DNA of 64,000 nucleotides, from the NCBI GenBank assembly GCA_029449235.1, contig JANATG010000013.1, positions 930,001 to 994,000 on the forward strand, read 5' to 3'. Source of the DNA: Linnemannia schmuckeri. Its lineage: Eukaryota; Mortierellomycota; Mortierellomycetes; Mortierellales; Mortierellaceae. Positions 47,601 through 58,857 of this stretch are shown piece by piece; position 1 is the first letter of the stretch, and each line of letters begins with the position of its first letter. The notes beneath the pieces are model-generated. The model ran no database searches. It saw nothing but the letters and a program-made list of their open reading frames with translations, and had not been told where the DNA came from. Position numbers and translations under genes: made by a program.

Positions 47601-48695
47601 GTGCGTGAGACTTTGGAACAGACGATACAATATAGCGATATGTCCAGAAAAACAGCGCAATCGTGAGGTACCTACTAGGTGATCCCTTGTGCCACATATC
47701 TTGAGCAGATCTGGCAAAGAGACAACATCCATGTCAAAGCCCTCAAAGAGACGGAGCATAAACCTCCCTCGGTGATCACCCAAGAACAGAACGTTCATGA
47801 TAGGACTCGTCTCCTCATCCAATACGCTGCAGTTTTCTTCCGGACTCGGTCCTGACTTGGCGCCTCCTGCTCCTGTGCCGCTCATAAAGTTCTTGTTGAA
47901 CATTGTTCGCTCCATCATTTGCTGCTGGGCGCTTGTTGGAGGGATAGGCGAAAGCATTGGGAGTGCTTTGAGAATCGATTTTTGGGTGTTCTATATCAAG
48001 AAATGTGCGGACCAAATCGTCAAGGGTAAATTCGATCCATTTCCTAGACGCGAGTTGCCTGTTCATGTCTGTTCTATCAATTGTGCGTACATTGGTACCA
48101 AACATTGAGCTGTAGTTGGGTGTCCCGAGATGTATGTCGGTCCATTTGAGACAATGTGCACTGCCTGACCCTGTAGGCTGAATGCTGGAAACGAGCGACC
48201 CGTCCCGATAGTCATAAATGTTGACTCCACCATTGGCAAGTCCAACAGCAATGGCTTTGCCTATATTTATCAAAACAATGTTATTAATTTAGATGCCTGC
48301 GCGGAAAGACATGAAATCATGCTCGAGAAGCAAATATGTTACTTGCCATCCGGACGCCAGGTAAGCGACACGACTTTTGCCGGCGTAGTGCCCATCCGTT
48401 GTTGCTGTAATGGTCCTCCGAAGCGATTCCAGGAGGCATGGGTTCCTGAGCGTGAACTGTTTAAAGGTGCTGGCGTTTTGACGGCGACCGACCAGTGCAG
48501 TCTCCAGGACAGGCGATAGAGTTCCAGCTTGTTGTCATGGTTGACGAGGGCGATTAGATCAGCCGAGGGACACCATGCCTCTAACTTGTGGTTGATGGGA
48601 ATCTGGTTCTCAGAGTAAGGATAGAATGTGTTATGGGTTGCTTCCTGCTGTGCTGCTGTGTGGTGCTGCATAGGAGGCGGAGAGATGGATGTCAT
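44614..48695 (-). CDS. APC4: anaphase-promoting complex subunit 4
   Basis: Nine exons: 48695-48347, 48260-48091, 47990-47676, 47582-47267, 47166-46938, 46845-46691, 46600-45897, 45804-45738 and 45653-44614; 1114 aa. Seen: an N-terminal WD40-like part (EAWCPSADLIALVNHDNKLE, then SLTWRPDGKAIAVGLANGGV), then ILKALPMLSP, then the helical APC4 long domain (YEFIQMLLTGHASDSM ..., LLGFSRWTEQYGPLRLDEAS), matching human ANAPC4 in order. Residues from about 470 to 640 and the last 330 are disordered, Ser/Pro-rich. Known: APC4 is a scaffold of the APC/C ubiquitin ligase that drives mitotic exit. Odd: intron 1 uses a GC donor (gcaagt), the only choice that keeps DGK-AIAVGL in frame. Intron 2 (gtacgc) removes an open read-through frame. 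Exons 8-9 are less certain. Confidence 0.9.
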
Positions 48696-48904
48696 TGTGA
48701 CAAAAAGCTATAATGAGTTCTGACTTGAGCAGAACCCATTATAGGCTTCACCCGCGAATCGTGACTGCATTAGTCAAGGTTGTCGCCGTGAGTTGCCACC
48801 AACCTCCAACGCATACCTCCAAGAATCCCTCTCCACATACCACACTTTCATCCATACTTTGCTCTTGGCAAATGCCTTAATCACAACTAAACAAAAAACA
48901 CACC
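48696..48904. promoter_or_regulatory. shared divergent promoter APC4 / family X polymerase
   Basis: Only 209 bases separate the two start codons on opposite strands, so both 5' UTRs and core promoters must lie here. No clear TATA box is seen. Confidence 0.6.
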
Positions 48905-51900
48905 ATGACTCGCAATAACAAGAGCAGCAATAGCAACAGCGACCAGCACACGTCCATGCCACACTCAAACTCAGCAAACCCAAAGAAGCGACCCTCCATC
49001 CCTCCACTCCCCTCCATCGAGAACGCCTCTTCGCTCCTCCCGACCAACAGAGAAAGCCTGTTCGCCCGCCTCGACAGTGCAATCGAATCTGCTGCTGAGG
49101 AAGACGCTGGTCGTATTCCTAAAGATCTCTTGGTCGGTCCCAGTCTCAAGGTCGAGTCCGCAGGCAAAAAACGCCGTATTGTTCCCCCTCCAGTTGGTGC
49201 CTCGTCTTCGTCGCACTTCACGCCAACAACAACAGACCTAGTAGGAACAACAACAGACACAACGCCTTTACCAGTTCTTTCGTCGCCATCATCGTCTTCC
49301 TTATCAATCGACTCTCCGAGCAACTCGCTCGTATTGAACAAAACATCCGTCAAGAAAACAATGCACGCCATATCGCCTACTCAGGGTTCCCACGGTAGCC
49401 CAGAGGTCGTGCCGTCAAGTGTCCAGTCCGACCTGTCCTCAAGTCTACTTCCGGATCAAGAGTTTTCGACATATCCAAGAACACGTTCCAAGCGTCGGCA
49501 GGCAGCTCCTTCAATACTTTCACCTCAAGCACCACTCATGGAACTTTCGGCCGTGTCAAACAACAAGACTCTGGAATCGACATCTGCAGGCCGACATTCG
49601 TTATCTTCGTCTCGTGAACAGCTATCCTCACCAGTGCCACCATCAGTATCATTGTCGCCTCCCGGATCTGTCAGCCGGATAGAGCATGAGGCAGAAGTTG
49701 CTCTGGTGGTGGAATCAATCCCGGGAGTATCAATAGCACAGCCTTTGACCTCCACCTTGGATGGCGTTGGATCAATGAGCACGACGCCCACCTCAGCACC
49801 TTTGTCGGCTTCGACTGCTATTACCATTAACGATGATGACCCATCACTCCCACCTGCCTCGAGTGCAGAAAAGCACCGCACATCTTTGGACGAACCTGCA
49901 GGACCACATCGACCAACAAAGAAGCGAGACGATGGAAACAATAGGGATTTGGACAGGAGTCTCCTAAAGTCAACTACGCTGGAGCACAACCACGACAGTC
50001 CGCCTCACAACAATAGTAGTAGCAACAACAGTCCTCCATCAGCACCAGCGTCTCCAGCCAAAGTGGGAGGAAGAATTAAGAGGGACAAGACGGTAGTGAC
50101 GACCGTAGCCAGTCGGATCGGCTCTAGACGGAAACAACATATAACAGAGAGCCCATCAACCGCGACGCCAACAATACCAACAAGTAGTAGTTCAGTAATA
50201 GTCACCAGGAGCGTTAGAAAACCTACGGCTGCAACCTCTGTGCTAAATTCAGGACCTGTGATTGAAATCGACGATGACAGCGATGGTAGTGAAAGTCCGG
50301 TAGTCATCGCTGACTCTGCCTCTTCGACAACCCATGTGGTATCTTCGGTCAGGGAACCACTAGCTGCGGGTTCCTCAGCATCAACGTTGTCAGAATCGGT
50401 ACATACATCTGCCAATAATCCGACATCGGTCATTCCGCCAACAACCGTACCACCCGCAACAAATAACACAGTTCCTGTGAGACTCTACGTGATCCCAACC
50501 CTTATGGACAAGACAGTGTTCTCTCTCTCTCGGGATCGAGTGCTGGATCTTAAATGGGAATGGCTTGGACCGTTGGAAAAGATTTTGTCGACGGATCCGC
50601 GCGGGAACCAGGACGCTCCGGCATTGGATCAAGAGAGGACTACTCATATTGTCACTGCGTTATCCGATATCGAGAAAATCAAAAGGTTCCTCCATGTGGA
50701 AAACATTGATGTAAGCTGGTGTTGCAGTCTCTCATTTTCTTTTGCGAAGTATTGTCGCCATTGTATATTATAGGTTGCCCACTATTGCTGACGAGTGATT
50801 ACCTTTGAATTCTTTATTTTAGCCTAAAATAGAGATTGTCAACAACTTATGGCTCGTGGACACTATATTGGTGCGACTCTGATTGCTTTATTGGCTTGCG
50901 GACGAAATTGAATGATGAACTAATCGCCTTTTACTGACTCGAACGTGTCTTCTACATAATTGTCGCTTTTAACAGTACAAGAAGCCAATGGAGCCGGCAA
51001 GTTACAGGATAGCACGCTCAAAGCCGCAGCAAATTATCCCGATCAAAGTCCCAGTTGCCAACTCCCCACCTCTTTTAAAAACCAGTGCTCTGCCGGCGGA
51101 GCCTAATACAGGGAAGCAACCTCGGTACGCCAAGTTTGAAAGCATCGATGGAAACGAAAATGGCGAGCAATTGGCTTTTAACGATATCGTTTTGGGCATC
51201 AAGGAAGGCTCTCTAGAGGTAACTCCCATCGCCTTGCTTAATGGTTTGGTGAAAGATACTATCCAGAATGAGATATTAACACCCCAGCGATATGCGATAG
51301 GGTGGAGAGCTCTCTGATGATGAACACGACCAGGAGGAGGACAAAGAGAGTGAAGACGGCTACGACAAGGTCGGAGTAAGCGATGCCAAGGAAAAGGAAG
51401 CCGAGTCCACCAGTGGCGTCACCAAATTGCCACCGGAGGTCTTGGAGAAGCTGAAGAAGGAGAATAGATGCTTTGAGTGTCAGGAACAGGGTCATAGGGC
51501 CAGTAAGTGCCCAAAGTCGACAAACAGAGGCACAAAGGATGATGTTCTACTACAAATCATCAGCTCTGGAAAGTCGGAGGTAACAACCTTTACATTGCAC
51601 GATCATCAGTGAGAACTGAGCACGAATGAAATGGAGACCCACATCTGACGATCATTTCTCAAATCTTGCAATAGGGTAAACGCCGCTCCAAGATTCTGTA
51701 CCAGTGTCAGGAGCCTCATACTTCTGGCCAAAAGGATGGACCAAAATACAACAAGAATATTTTGGAACAGGTAACTTTACATTTTGTTCACCTTGTACTG
51801 TAGCCAGATGTCTCCTAAAACCTTTGGATTCAAATCTAGCCTAACTCTAATCCTGCAATGTGTTTAGCTGAAAGTTCTTATGGACTACTATGAGACGAGC

Positions 51901-52993
51901 AAGGTTAAGGGCTCGAATGAACATTACAAGGTCATTAATTACCGCAAGGCGATCACGGCTATTCGAGCGCTCGACTACGAGATCAAGTCTGAGGAGATGG
52001 CGCTTAAAATCCCCCGCGTTGGAAAGAAGCTGGCCCAGAAAATCGGCGAATGCATCTCCCTTGGCAGGATCAAGAAATTGGATCATCTAAACTGGGACCA
52101 GGAAAAGTCAAAGACAGAGACGCTGTTTAGGAGTGTGTATGGAGTGGGTTCCGAGATGGCGACTGCATGGTATAACGATGGGTTGCGGACGCTGGATGAC
52201 GTGAGAGCGCTGCCTAACCTGACCAAGAACCAAATTTCTGGACTGAAGTTCTACGACGTACGTTTAGGCTGCGAGGATGCTCTCTCTTACAAGGATGCTT
52301 CCACTTACCAAGAACATGTCTGTGCCATTTTAACTGTCACATTTTGTGTTACTGATCGATTGCCCCACCGAATTTAAATAGGATCTGTTGGTACGAATTC
52401 CCCGCTCAGAGGTGGAACAGATCGGCAAGGTTGTCGAGATGGCGGCTCACAAGCTGCATCCAGAAATCCAATCGCAAGTCACAGGATCATACCGTCGTGG
52501 TAAGCCAGATTGTGGCGATATCGACATTGTGGTGGCCAGGCCCAACATCGACAATGGCGGCGAGCTGTTTATGATCATGGATCACATCCTCAAGGATCTG
52601 ATTAACCAAGGGTTCCTGGTCGACCATCTCTCCTTGCCAGCGTGGGAAGATAACTACGCGACACGACCCAAGCATTTCAAGTATATGGGCATCTGCAAGT
52701 TGCCGGGCGAGAACCAGATCCATCGACACATCGACATTCTGGTTGTTCCATGGATGCACTTGGGGGCGGTGTTGCTGTACTTTACAGGGAATGACATCTG
52801 TAACCGTAGCATGCGTCTCTTGGCGTCGAACCGAGGGATGAGGCTGAGCGACAAGGGACTGTTTGACAATGTGATGCGAGGCAAGAACAGGAAGAAGGTG
52901 AACGAGGGCCGATGGGTTGCAGGCAGGACTGAGCGAGAGATTTTTGACTACTTGAAGATCAAATACCTGGAGCCATATGAACGCGAGTGCTGA
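48905..52993 (+). CDS. family X DNA polymerase (lambda/Pol4-type) with BRCT and zinc knuckle
   Basis: Seven exons: 48905-50710, 50823-50870, 50976-51218, 51301-51579, 51675-51770, 51868-52257 and 52382-52993, all phase 0; 1157 aa. Seen: about 500 disordered Ser/Thr residues, and a BRCT-like domain (about 526-640). A CX2CX4HX4C zinc knuckle follows (C756, C759, H764, C769). Then comes the 8-kDa lyase domain with helix-hairpin-helix (IPRVGKKLAQKIGE), fingers (SVYGVGSEMATAWYNDG), and palm with GSYRRGK and GDID (Asp1000, Asp1002) plus HIDI (Asp1072). The thumb has YFTGNDICNRSMR. Known: such enzymes fill gaps in base-excision repair and end joining, and the Lys in the hairpin region serves dRP lyase. 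The knuckle and the long N-terminus are unusual for pol lambda. Divergent neighbour is APC4. Confidence 0.9.
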
Positions 52994-53494
52994 GTTTTGT
53001 GCTGGAGGAATCTCTCTGGCACAGATCCTTGACCGATCATGATGACGGCAGGAAAAATACGACAACAATGCAATAATGCAACGAAGGACGAGACACGCGT
53101 GGTCTGGTTTCAATTTTTGAGTGAGAAGGCGGACAGGCGAATGAGGGAGGACCATCGTCTCTTTTTTCCAGTTGAACCGACCTAGGCAGTCAAGCCTGCA
53201 GTGATATTCTGTTTTCCACCGCCTTTGTTTCCCTTCCTTTCCTCTTGCTCCATCCATCCTACTTTGACTTGTAAGCATCTTCCTCTCTTTCTTTCTTTCT
53301 TTCCTTTTCCTTCTCTGCATCACCATTTGTCATTCTTCGCCTCTTTTTTTCGCTTTTTCCCTGTTTATCTACTTTCCTCTTCCCTTTTCCCCCTTTTGCT
53401 ACTTTCTTGGCCTCAGATCTCACGATCCAAACACACTTTCCTTTACCTTGGACAACACAAGCATCCATCCTACCGTTATTTTTTCTTTTTTCAA
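52994..53494. other. intergenic: promoter and leader of the acyl-CoA synthetase
   Basis: Strongly pyrimidine-rich from 53205 to 53490. An open frame upstream of 53495 is continuous with the next gene but reads as Phe/Ser/Pro runs and is probably 5' UTR. Confidence 0.5.
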
Positions 53495-56400
53495 ATGCCG
53501 CCTTGTCCTGCACAGGCCATCGCTGTTGGTGCTGCTGGAGTGAAGCAGGCCAACATTATGTCCGTTTCTAGTTGCACTGCCGGGATGCACTTTCTGCGTT
53601 CCCTCCCAACAATGGCAACAACAACAACAACAACGGGAACTGGGTTCGGCTGCATCGCCGTGAGCCGGACCAAAGCTCACTTTTTCTCCACTAAACCATC
53701 CCTCATCCTTCCTCCTCGTCCAGTCTCGACTGTCTCGGCCTTTCCTTCTTCCTCGCACCCTATTCAACCCTCCTCTTTTTCTTCTTTCTCCTCCCGCTCT
53801 TCTTCCCTTTCTTCTTCTCTCTTCAGCACTTCCCACGCCCTCCCACCTTCAACCGTTGCCCGAAATTCAACCACCTTCAGGTATTCAACTACCACCAGGA
53901 CATACCCACGCCACCTCAAAAGCACCTTCCCCATCCTCAACCGACTCATTGGGCCTCATTCACATACTTCAAGAAACCCTCATTCCGAACTCCTCCTCTT
54001 GCGAGCAACTTTTTCTGCAGCCGCGACCCAGCCAACTACCAACATGGAGAAACACGCTCAAGCTCAAGTCCTGCAAGCTTCTCTCGAGAACCCAGACAAA
54101 TATTGGGGTGACTTTGCCTCACTCTTGCACTGGGACCAGCCTTACTCCAAGGTTCTGGCCCACAACCCTATGGCCCCTCCCACTGATGCTTACCACTGGT
54201 TCAAGGACGGCAAACTCAACACGTGCTTCAACGCCATCGATCGCCATGTCCTCTCTGGTCGTGGGAAGCAGGTCGCCATCTACTACGACTCGCCTCTGAA
54301 CAACGAGAAGCGTCAATTGACCTATCAGGAGCTGCTGGACCAAGTTCAGACTTGCGCCGGTGTCATTGCTTCTCATGGCCTTAAGAAAGGCGATATGGCT
54401 CTTATCTACAGTATGTGCAATACCTGTTTTGTTTATTGTTGTTGTTGTTGCAAAAAGAGCGCTCTTGCGCCCTGGCATAGGTGTTGAAAGTCAGGGTCAC
54501 TGAAAAAGGTCGCTGACCTAACCTAAATCTTTCTTCCCCACATAATTTCTCAAACAGTGCCCATGGTTCCCGAAGCCCTGATTTCGATGCTTGCATGTGC
54601 TCGTCTCGGAGTTACCCACAGCGTAAGTCGGGGTGTCAAAAGACCATTGCAGAGGACTCTGCACAATCATGCTGCAATAGATACTCGACTAAAAGTGCTC
54701 ATCGTCCACACGTTTTATTTTTATCCTCACCGCCACATAGGTCGTTTTTGGAGGATTCGCTCCTTTGGAGATTCAGAAGCGCATCAATGACTGCAAACCC
54801 AAGCTCATCATTGGAGGATCCTGCGGTATCGAGATCAACAAGGTCATCCCCTACAAAGGTATTTTTGTTGTTGACAAAATTCAGTTGTCAACTGTTTGCA
54901 GCTTGGAGTTGCCATTGACGCACTAAGAAACTAACGCCGTGATGTACGTTGTCGTCTGACTTTGTAATAGAGATGTTGGACAAGGCCATCGACATGAGTG
55001 CTCACAAGCCCGCCCACAGAATTATCTTCCAGCGGGACGCAGGACGCGCCGTTTTGGATCCCTCCCGCGGAGACTTAGACTGGAACGATGAAATGCAAAG
55101 GATCCGTTTGGCTGGAAAGCAGTTCAAGGATTATGTTCCCGTTGAGAGCAACCACCCGCTTTATATCCTTTACACCAGCGGAACTACCGGACTCCCAAAG
55201 GTATTGATCAAACCTCTTCGCCGCATCCATTCTGTACAAAGTCATGTATCTCATTTGCTAAGACGGTATCGTTTATTGATCGTGTGTACATTTTCTTTGA
55301 ACATTAGGGAGTTGTTCGGGATAACGGAGGACATGCGACGCAGACGCTGGCAACCATGAAGAACCTCTTTGGAGCGCGACCTGGCGAGGTTGTCTTTTGC
55401 GCAAGTGATGTCGGCTGGGTTGTCGGTCACAGTTTCATCTGCTACGGCCCTCTCTTGCTCGGATGCTCGACTGTTCTCTATGAGGGCAAGCCCGTCGGAA
55501 CTCCTGATGCTGGCGCGTTTTTCAGGATCCTGGAGGAATACAAGGTCAGCACTTGGTACACCGCCCCCACCGCATTGCGCGCTATCCGAAGAGTTGACCC
55601 TGACGGTAAACTTAGCGCCAAGTACGACCTCCATCATCTTCGGGGTCTTTACCTTGCAGGAGAACGATCCGACGCTGGCACCATTGCCCATTTCCGACAT
55701 ATCATTGGCGGCAAACCTGTTGTCGACAATTACTGGTCTACTGAGTCTGGATCCCCTATCACGGGTGCTTGCCAGGGTCTTGAAGACGCTCATGGAGCCC
55801 ATATCGAACCAATTGCTATCCGCCAAGGTTCTGCCGGCATGCCCTTGCCTGGATATGATGTCCGTGTACTTTCAGATCCTGATGAGGAGGACGGTACCGG
55901 CTACAAGTTCCACGAGCTCGGACCTTCGCAGTTTGGAAACATTGTCGTCAAGTTGCCCCTGCCCCCGTCTGCGTTGACAACATTGTGGAACAACTCGGCT
56001 GGGTTCCAAAAGAGCTATCTGTCACAATTTCCAGGTAATATACTGTTTGCTGGCGCTATAAACTTTTGCTAGTTTTTAAGATTCTTAAGGAACTACTAGA
56101 CCATCTCACACATTTATTGTTTGCCATTACTATTCCACTTTTCTTCTCGATGATGAAGGTTGGTTCTCGACGGGCGACGCGGGCATAGTCGACGAGGATG
56201 GGTATGTCCATGTTATGTCGCGAACGGACGACATCATGCAGGTCGCGGGACATCGCCTCTCAACTGGATCAGTTGAACAAATCCTGGCAGAACATCCTTC
56301 GATTTCGGAGTGCTGCGTCGTGCCTCTTTCAGACAAGCTTAAGGGTCAGGTCCCAATGGGACTGGTTGTCCTCAAGTCTGGCGTCACTCAAAAGGAGGAG

Positions 56401-56697
56401 GATATCGTCAAGGAGACTGTGCAGATGGTCCGACAGAACCTAGGTGCAATTGCCAACTACAATCAAACGCACATTATCCGCCGACTGCCTAAGACCAGGA
56501 GCGGCAAAATTCTTCGCCGAACCATTCGGGATATCATTGCAGGCAAGAGCCTTGAGAATAACAAACTGGTTGTCCCAGCCACGATTGAAGATGCCACGGT
56601 CTTGAACGAGCTCGAGGATGCGATGACTCGTCTGGGGTTAGTCGGCAATGATGGTGAAGCTGGCAAGCTAGACGATACTGTCAAGGCGAAACTGTAA
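53495..56697 (+). CDS. short-chain acyl-CoA synthetase (ACSS3-like), probably mitochondrial
   Basis: Six exons: 53495-54410, 54558-54622, 54741-54858, 54971-55200, 55308-56034 and 56159-56697; 864 aa. Seen: a Ser/Thr/Arg/Phe-rich N-terminus without acidic residues, fitting a mitochondrial presequence. The adenylate-forming enzyme order follows: IYMPMVPEALISMLACARLG, VVFGGFAP, ILYTSGTTGLPK (AMP-binding P-loop), DVGWVVGHSF, YWSTESG, WFSTGDAG, and the Lys motif PKTRSGKILRR near the C-terminus. Known: the family joins acetate or propionate to CoA with ATP, giving AMP and PPi; ACSS3 prefers propionate. The choice between propionyl- and acetyl-CoA synthetase is inference. The first 180 residues are longer than usual, so a later Met (53559, 53586, or MEKHAQ at 54044) may be the true start. 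AATAAA overlaps the stop codon. Confidence 0.9.
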
Positions 56698-56964
56698 ATA
56701 AAATATTGCGGGGCGTTCACTTAGCTGGATTTTTTTTTCCGTTTGTGTGTACTGTATGTATGGATGCTAGTCGCATCCACCGATACTATCATAAGGAGAA
56801 AAGGAGAAGAAACGCGTTAACAACATGTCTAGATCGTTCAGATGAACAAAAGAGAGGAGAACGTCGTCAATAAAAATAATCTACTATTTACCTATGTCCA
56901 CCAGTAGAATGCCCTTCGTTGTCCGGAAAAGGCGCCGCAAGAACAACAGCAGATGGTCGGTAGA

Positions 56965-57132
56965 CTAAACAGGTGCAGGCGGCTTTGGTTTCAGCTTTTC
57001 CAGTCTCTGGACCTGTTCCGTTCGGCGTCGGCTCTCTTCCACCCATTCGCGGAACTCTTCTTCCTGCCTGAGGCGTTGTTTCCGTGCCGAACAGTAAGCC
57101 ACGAAGCAGCATAAAAGTAAACCTAGTACCAT
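56965..57132 (-). CDS. 55-aa single-pass membrane microprotein
   Basis: Minus-strand ATG at 57132-57130, preceded by a poly(A)-like leader (AAAAAAAATGG), to TAG at 56967-56965. Seen: a hydrophobic segment at residues 2-15 (VLGLLLCCFVAYCS), then a charged amphipathic helix (RKQRLRQEEEFREW) and a Lys/Pro-rich end (KLKPKPPAPV). It looks like a small signal-anchored membrane protein. It was too short for a routine ORF cut-off. It converges with the acyl-CoA synthetase. No family recognised. The ordered composition argues for a real gene, but no second exon or homologue could be checked. Confidence 0.5.
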   Translation of the reverse strand: MVLGLLLCCFVAYCSARKQRLRQEEEFREWVEESRRRTEQVQRLEKLKPKPPAPV

Positions 57133-58044
57133 TTTTTTTTGTTGGGGTTACTGTTGATATTGTTGCTGTTGGTTGACAGCTGATGGCTGGGTGATTTTTG
57201 AGGCTAAATGAGAGGAAGGAAGAAAGGAAGGAGATGATGAGCGAGTTGGCGAAGAAGAAAAAATGCTTACTGCGAACTAAGTTCGATTTTATGTCACTGC
57301 TCCGTCCCGCTTATACACAACTGTCGCATCATATCACTTTGGGCTCTGGTGCTTCGCTATGCAATAGTGTGTTCATTTCCACTCTATCAAAACAACAGTT
57401 TACATGCGTTTGGGATGTGTGTGTATTACTCGATAAAGAATCAGTAGTCGAAAAAAAAAATAAGAATAATGGTCCAATAGCCAGTGTCTCTTTGTTGCTT
57501 TGTCCGCTCTGCCCACTTTTAACACACAGAACAGTAGTCGACAAACTCTCTGTTGCGACGAAGTAAAGAACCTCTTTTTTCCATTATGTGTTACGCGTGA
57601 TCTCTGTTTTTATTTGTTTTGTTTTTTCTTGTCGTTTTTGGTTTCTTTGAAGGTGCTTTGATACTCACGGGAAGAAAATATCTCTTGAAAGAAAAACGAT
57701 AAAGCTGATGAATCCAATGCAGAGAGTTCACAGCACACCATTGGGTTCTTTAATGCCTTGCTACTCGGGACTGAAAAAAACGTGACTTAAAAAAACGCGT
57801 TTTATTCAATTTACACTCTTCGCCAATCGCGTGTCTACGCGTAAAGAAAGGGAAGAAACTTGGAGAGTTTCAAATAAACTACATCAGCCACCTTGTCTCC
57901 ACCATGACTTCTCCTACATTAACCGTTTTCACTACTGGATTAATCAATCCAAACCGACCCTCCGGAGATTTGGAGCCTTCACAGTGCGACAGGCTTTGGG
58001 CCAAGGTTGGTGACGGAGCTTGTTGGATTTGCCATCGGGTTGTT
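57133..58044. other. intergenic, no gene supported
   Basis: The promoter of the microprotein is presumably just right of 57132. The rest shows no coding pattern on either strand. Confidence 0.45.
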
Positions 58045-58464
58045 TATAATTTGTCAGATGCTGCTGTAGTTTGAATGGACCGTGAAAGAGTCGTCGATAT
58101 GTCATCAACCCCATCAGTGTCATTCTTGAAAGCGTTGCCAGAAGGGATAGTGACCACAACAGTGTCGGTGATGCTGCTGCTGTTGCGGTCTTTGCCTGAC
58201 CCCGCCTTCAGGATGGCTGTAGTGGTTCTGTTACTGTCAATTCTGTTATTGTCGCTGTGCGCGCTGCTGTTGAGTTGTTATTGTTACTGCTACCACCGTT
58301 ATAGCTTCCACTGGTACCCTTCATTCGGGAGAGCCGCGTTGGAGTGTAATAACTCTCGATGCTACGCAATCCAAGAGCCAGAAAACGATACTCAGTCCCA
58401 GGAGGGTCAAGGGAGTGATCAGAGAATGTTTGAAGGAGAATTTAAACGGCGCATTGTCTGACAT
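58045..58464 (-). pseudogene. degraded small membrane/secreted protein gene
   Basis: Three minus-strand frames join end to end. The first (ATG 58464) has a hydrophobic helix (PLTLLGLSIVFWLLDCV) and stops near 58321. The next frame reads SGSYNGGSSNNNNSTAA. The last reads DRNSSSITDTVVVTIPSGNA and ends TTAASDKL with TAA at 58047-58045. Each step needs a one- or two-base shift and no good splice sites connect them. Low-complexity Ser/Asn/Thr sequence alone could mimic this, so the call is tentative. The antisense Leu-rich frame on the plus strand is its mirror. Confidence 0.3.
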
Positions 58465-58857
58465 TTGGGGAGAGAAGGACGGGTGGTTCGTGTGTATATG
58501 CGTAGGTCTCGTTGTAGACTGAGTTATTAGAGCCTGTCCTCTTTTTTTAATCTTGCTTGGGCTCATGTCTGAAGGGATGGACAATTGAGAAAAGTAGGGA
58601 AAAGGCGTAGGAGACACGACATAAAAAAAGAGTCCGACGTTGTCTAATTTCTTAGCATAAAAAAAAGAGTCCATGCAAACACTCGAGTCGACCCCCCAAG
58701 AAGCAAAACGGCCACACAGATGTAAAAATGCTTTTCATATGGCCAACAAGTTTGATAAAAAGATGCGTTTTATTATTCAAGGTATACGTAATATATGCCA
58801 ACAAATATCTCTCCCTGCACTAGGAACCAACTGTGCAAATCCTGCGTCTTCATCCGT
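58465..58857. other. intergenic, nothing seen
   Basis: Promoter side of the degraded gene and 3' end of the CDF gene; no coding exon or RNA gene recognised. Confidence 0.4.

Noticed and set aside
47815..48090. Read-through frame after exon 2 of APC4
   Set aside because: Continuing past the GTACGC donor loses the APC4 pattern; splicing to 47990 restores LKALPMLSPIPP and the correct downstream frame.
52487..53326. 279-codon minus-strand frame
   Set aside because: Antisense to the polymerase catalytic exon and its 3' flank; no domain.
58075..58461. Plus-strand Leu-rich multi-helix frame
   Set aside because: Antisense of Asn/Ser/Thr codons in the minus-strand degraded gene; hydrophobicity is an artefact.
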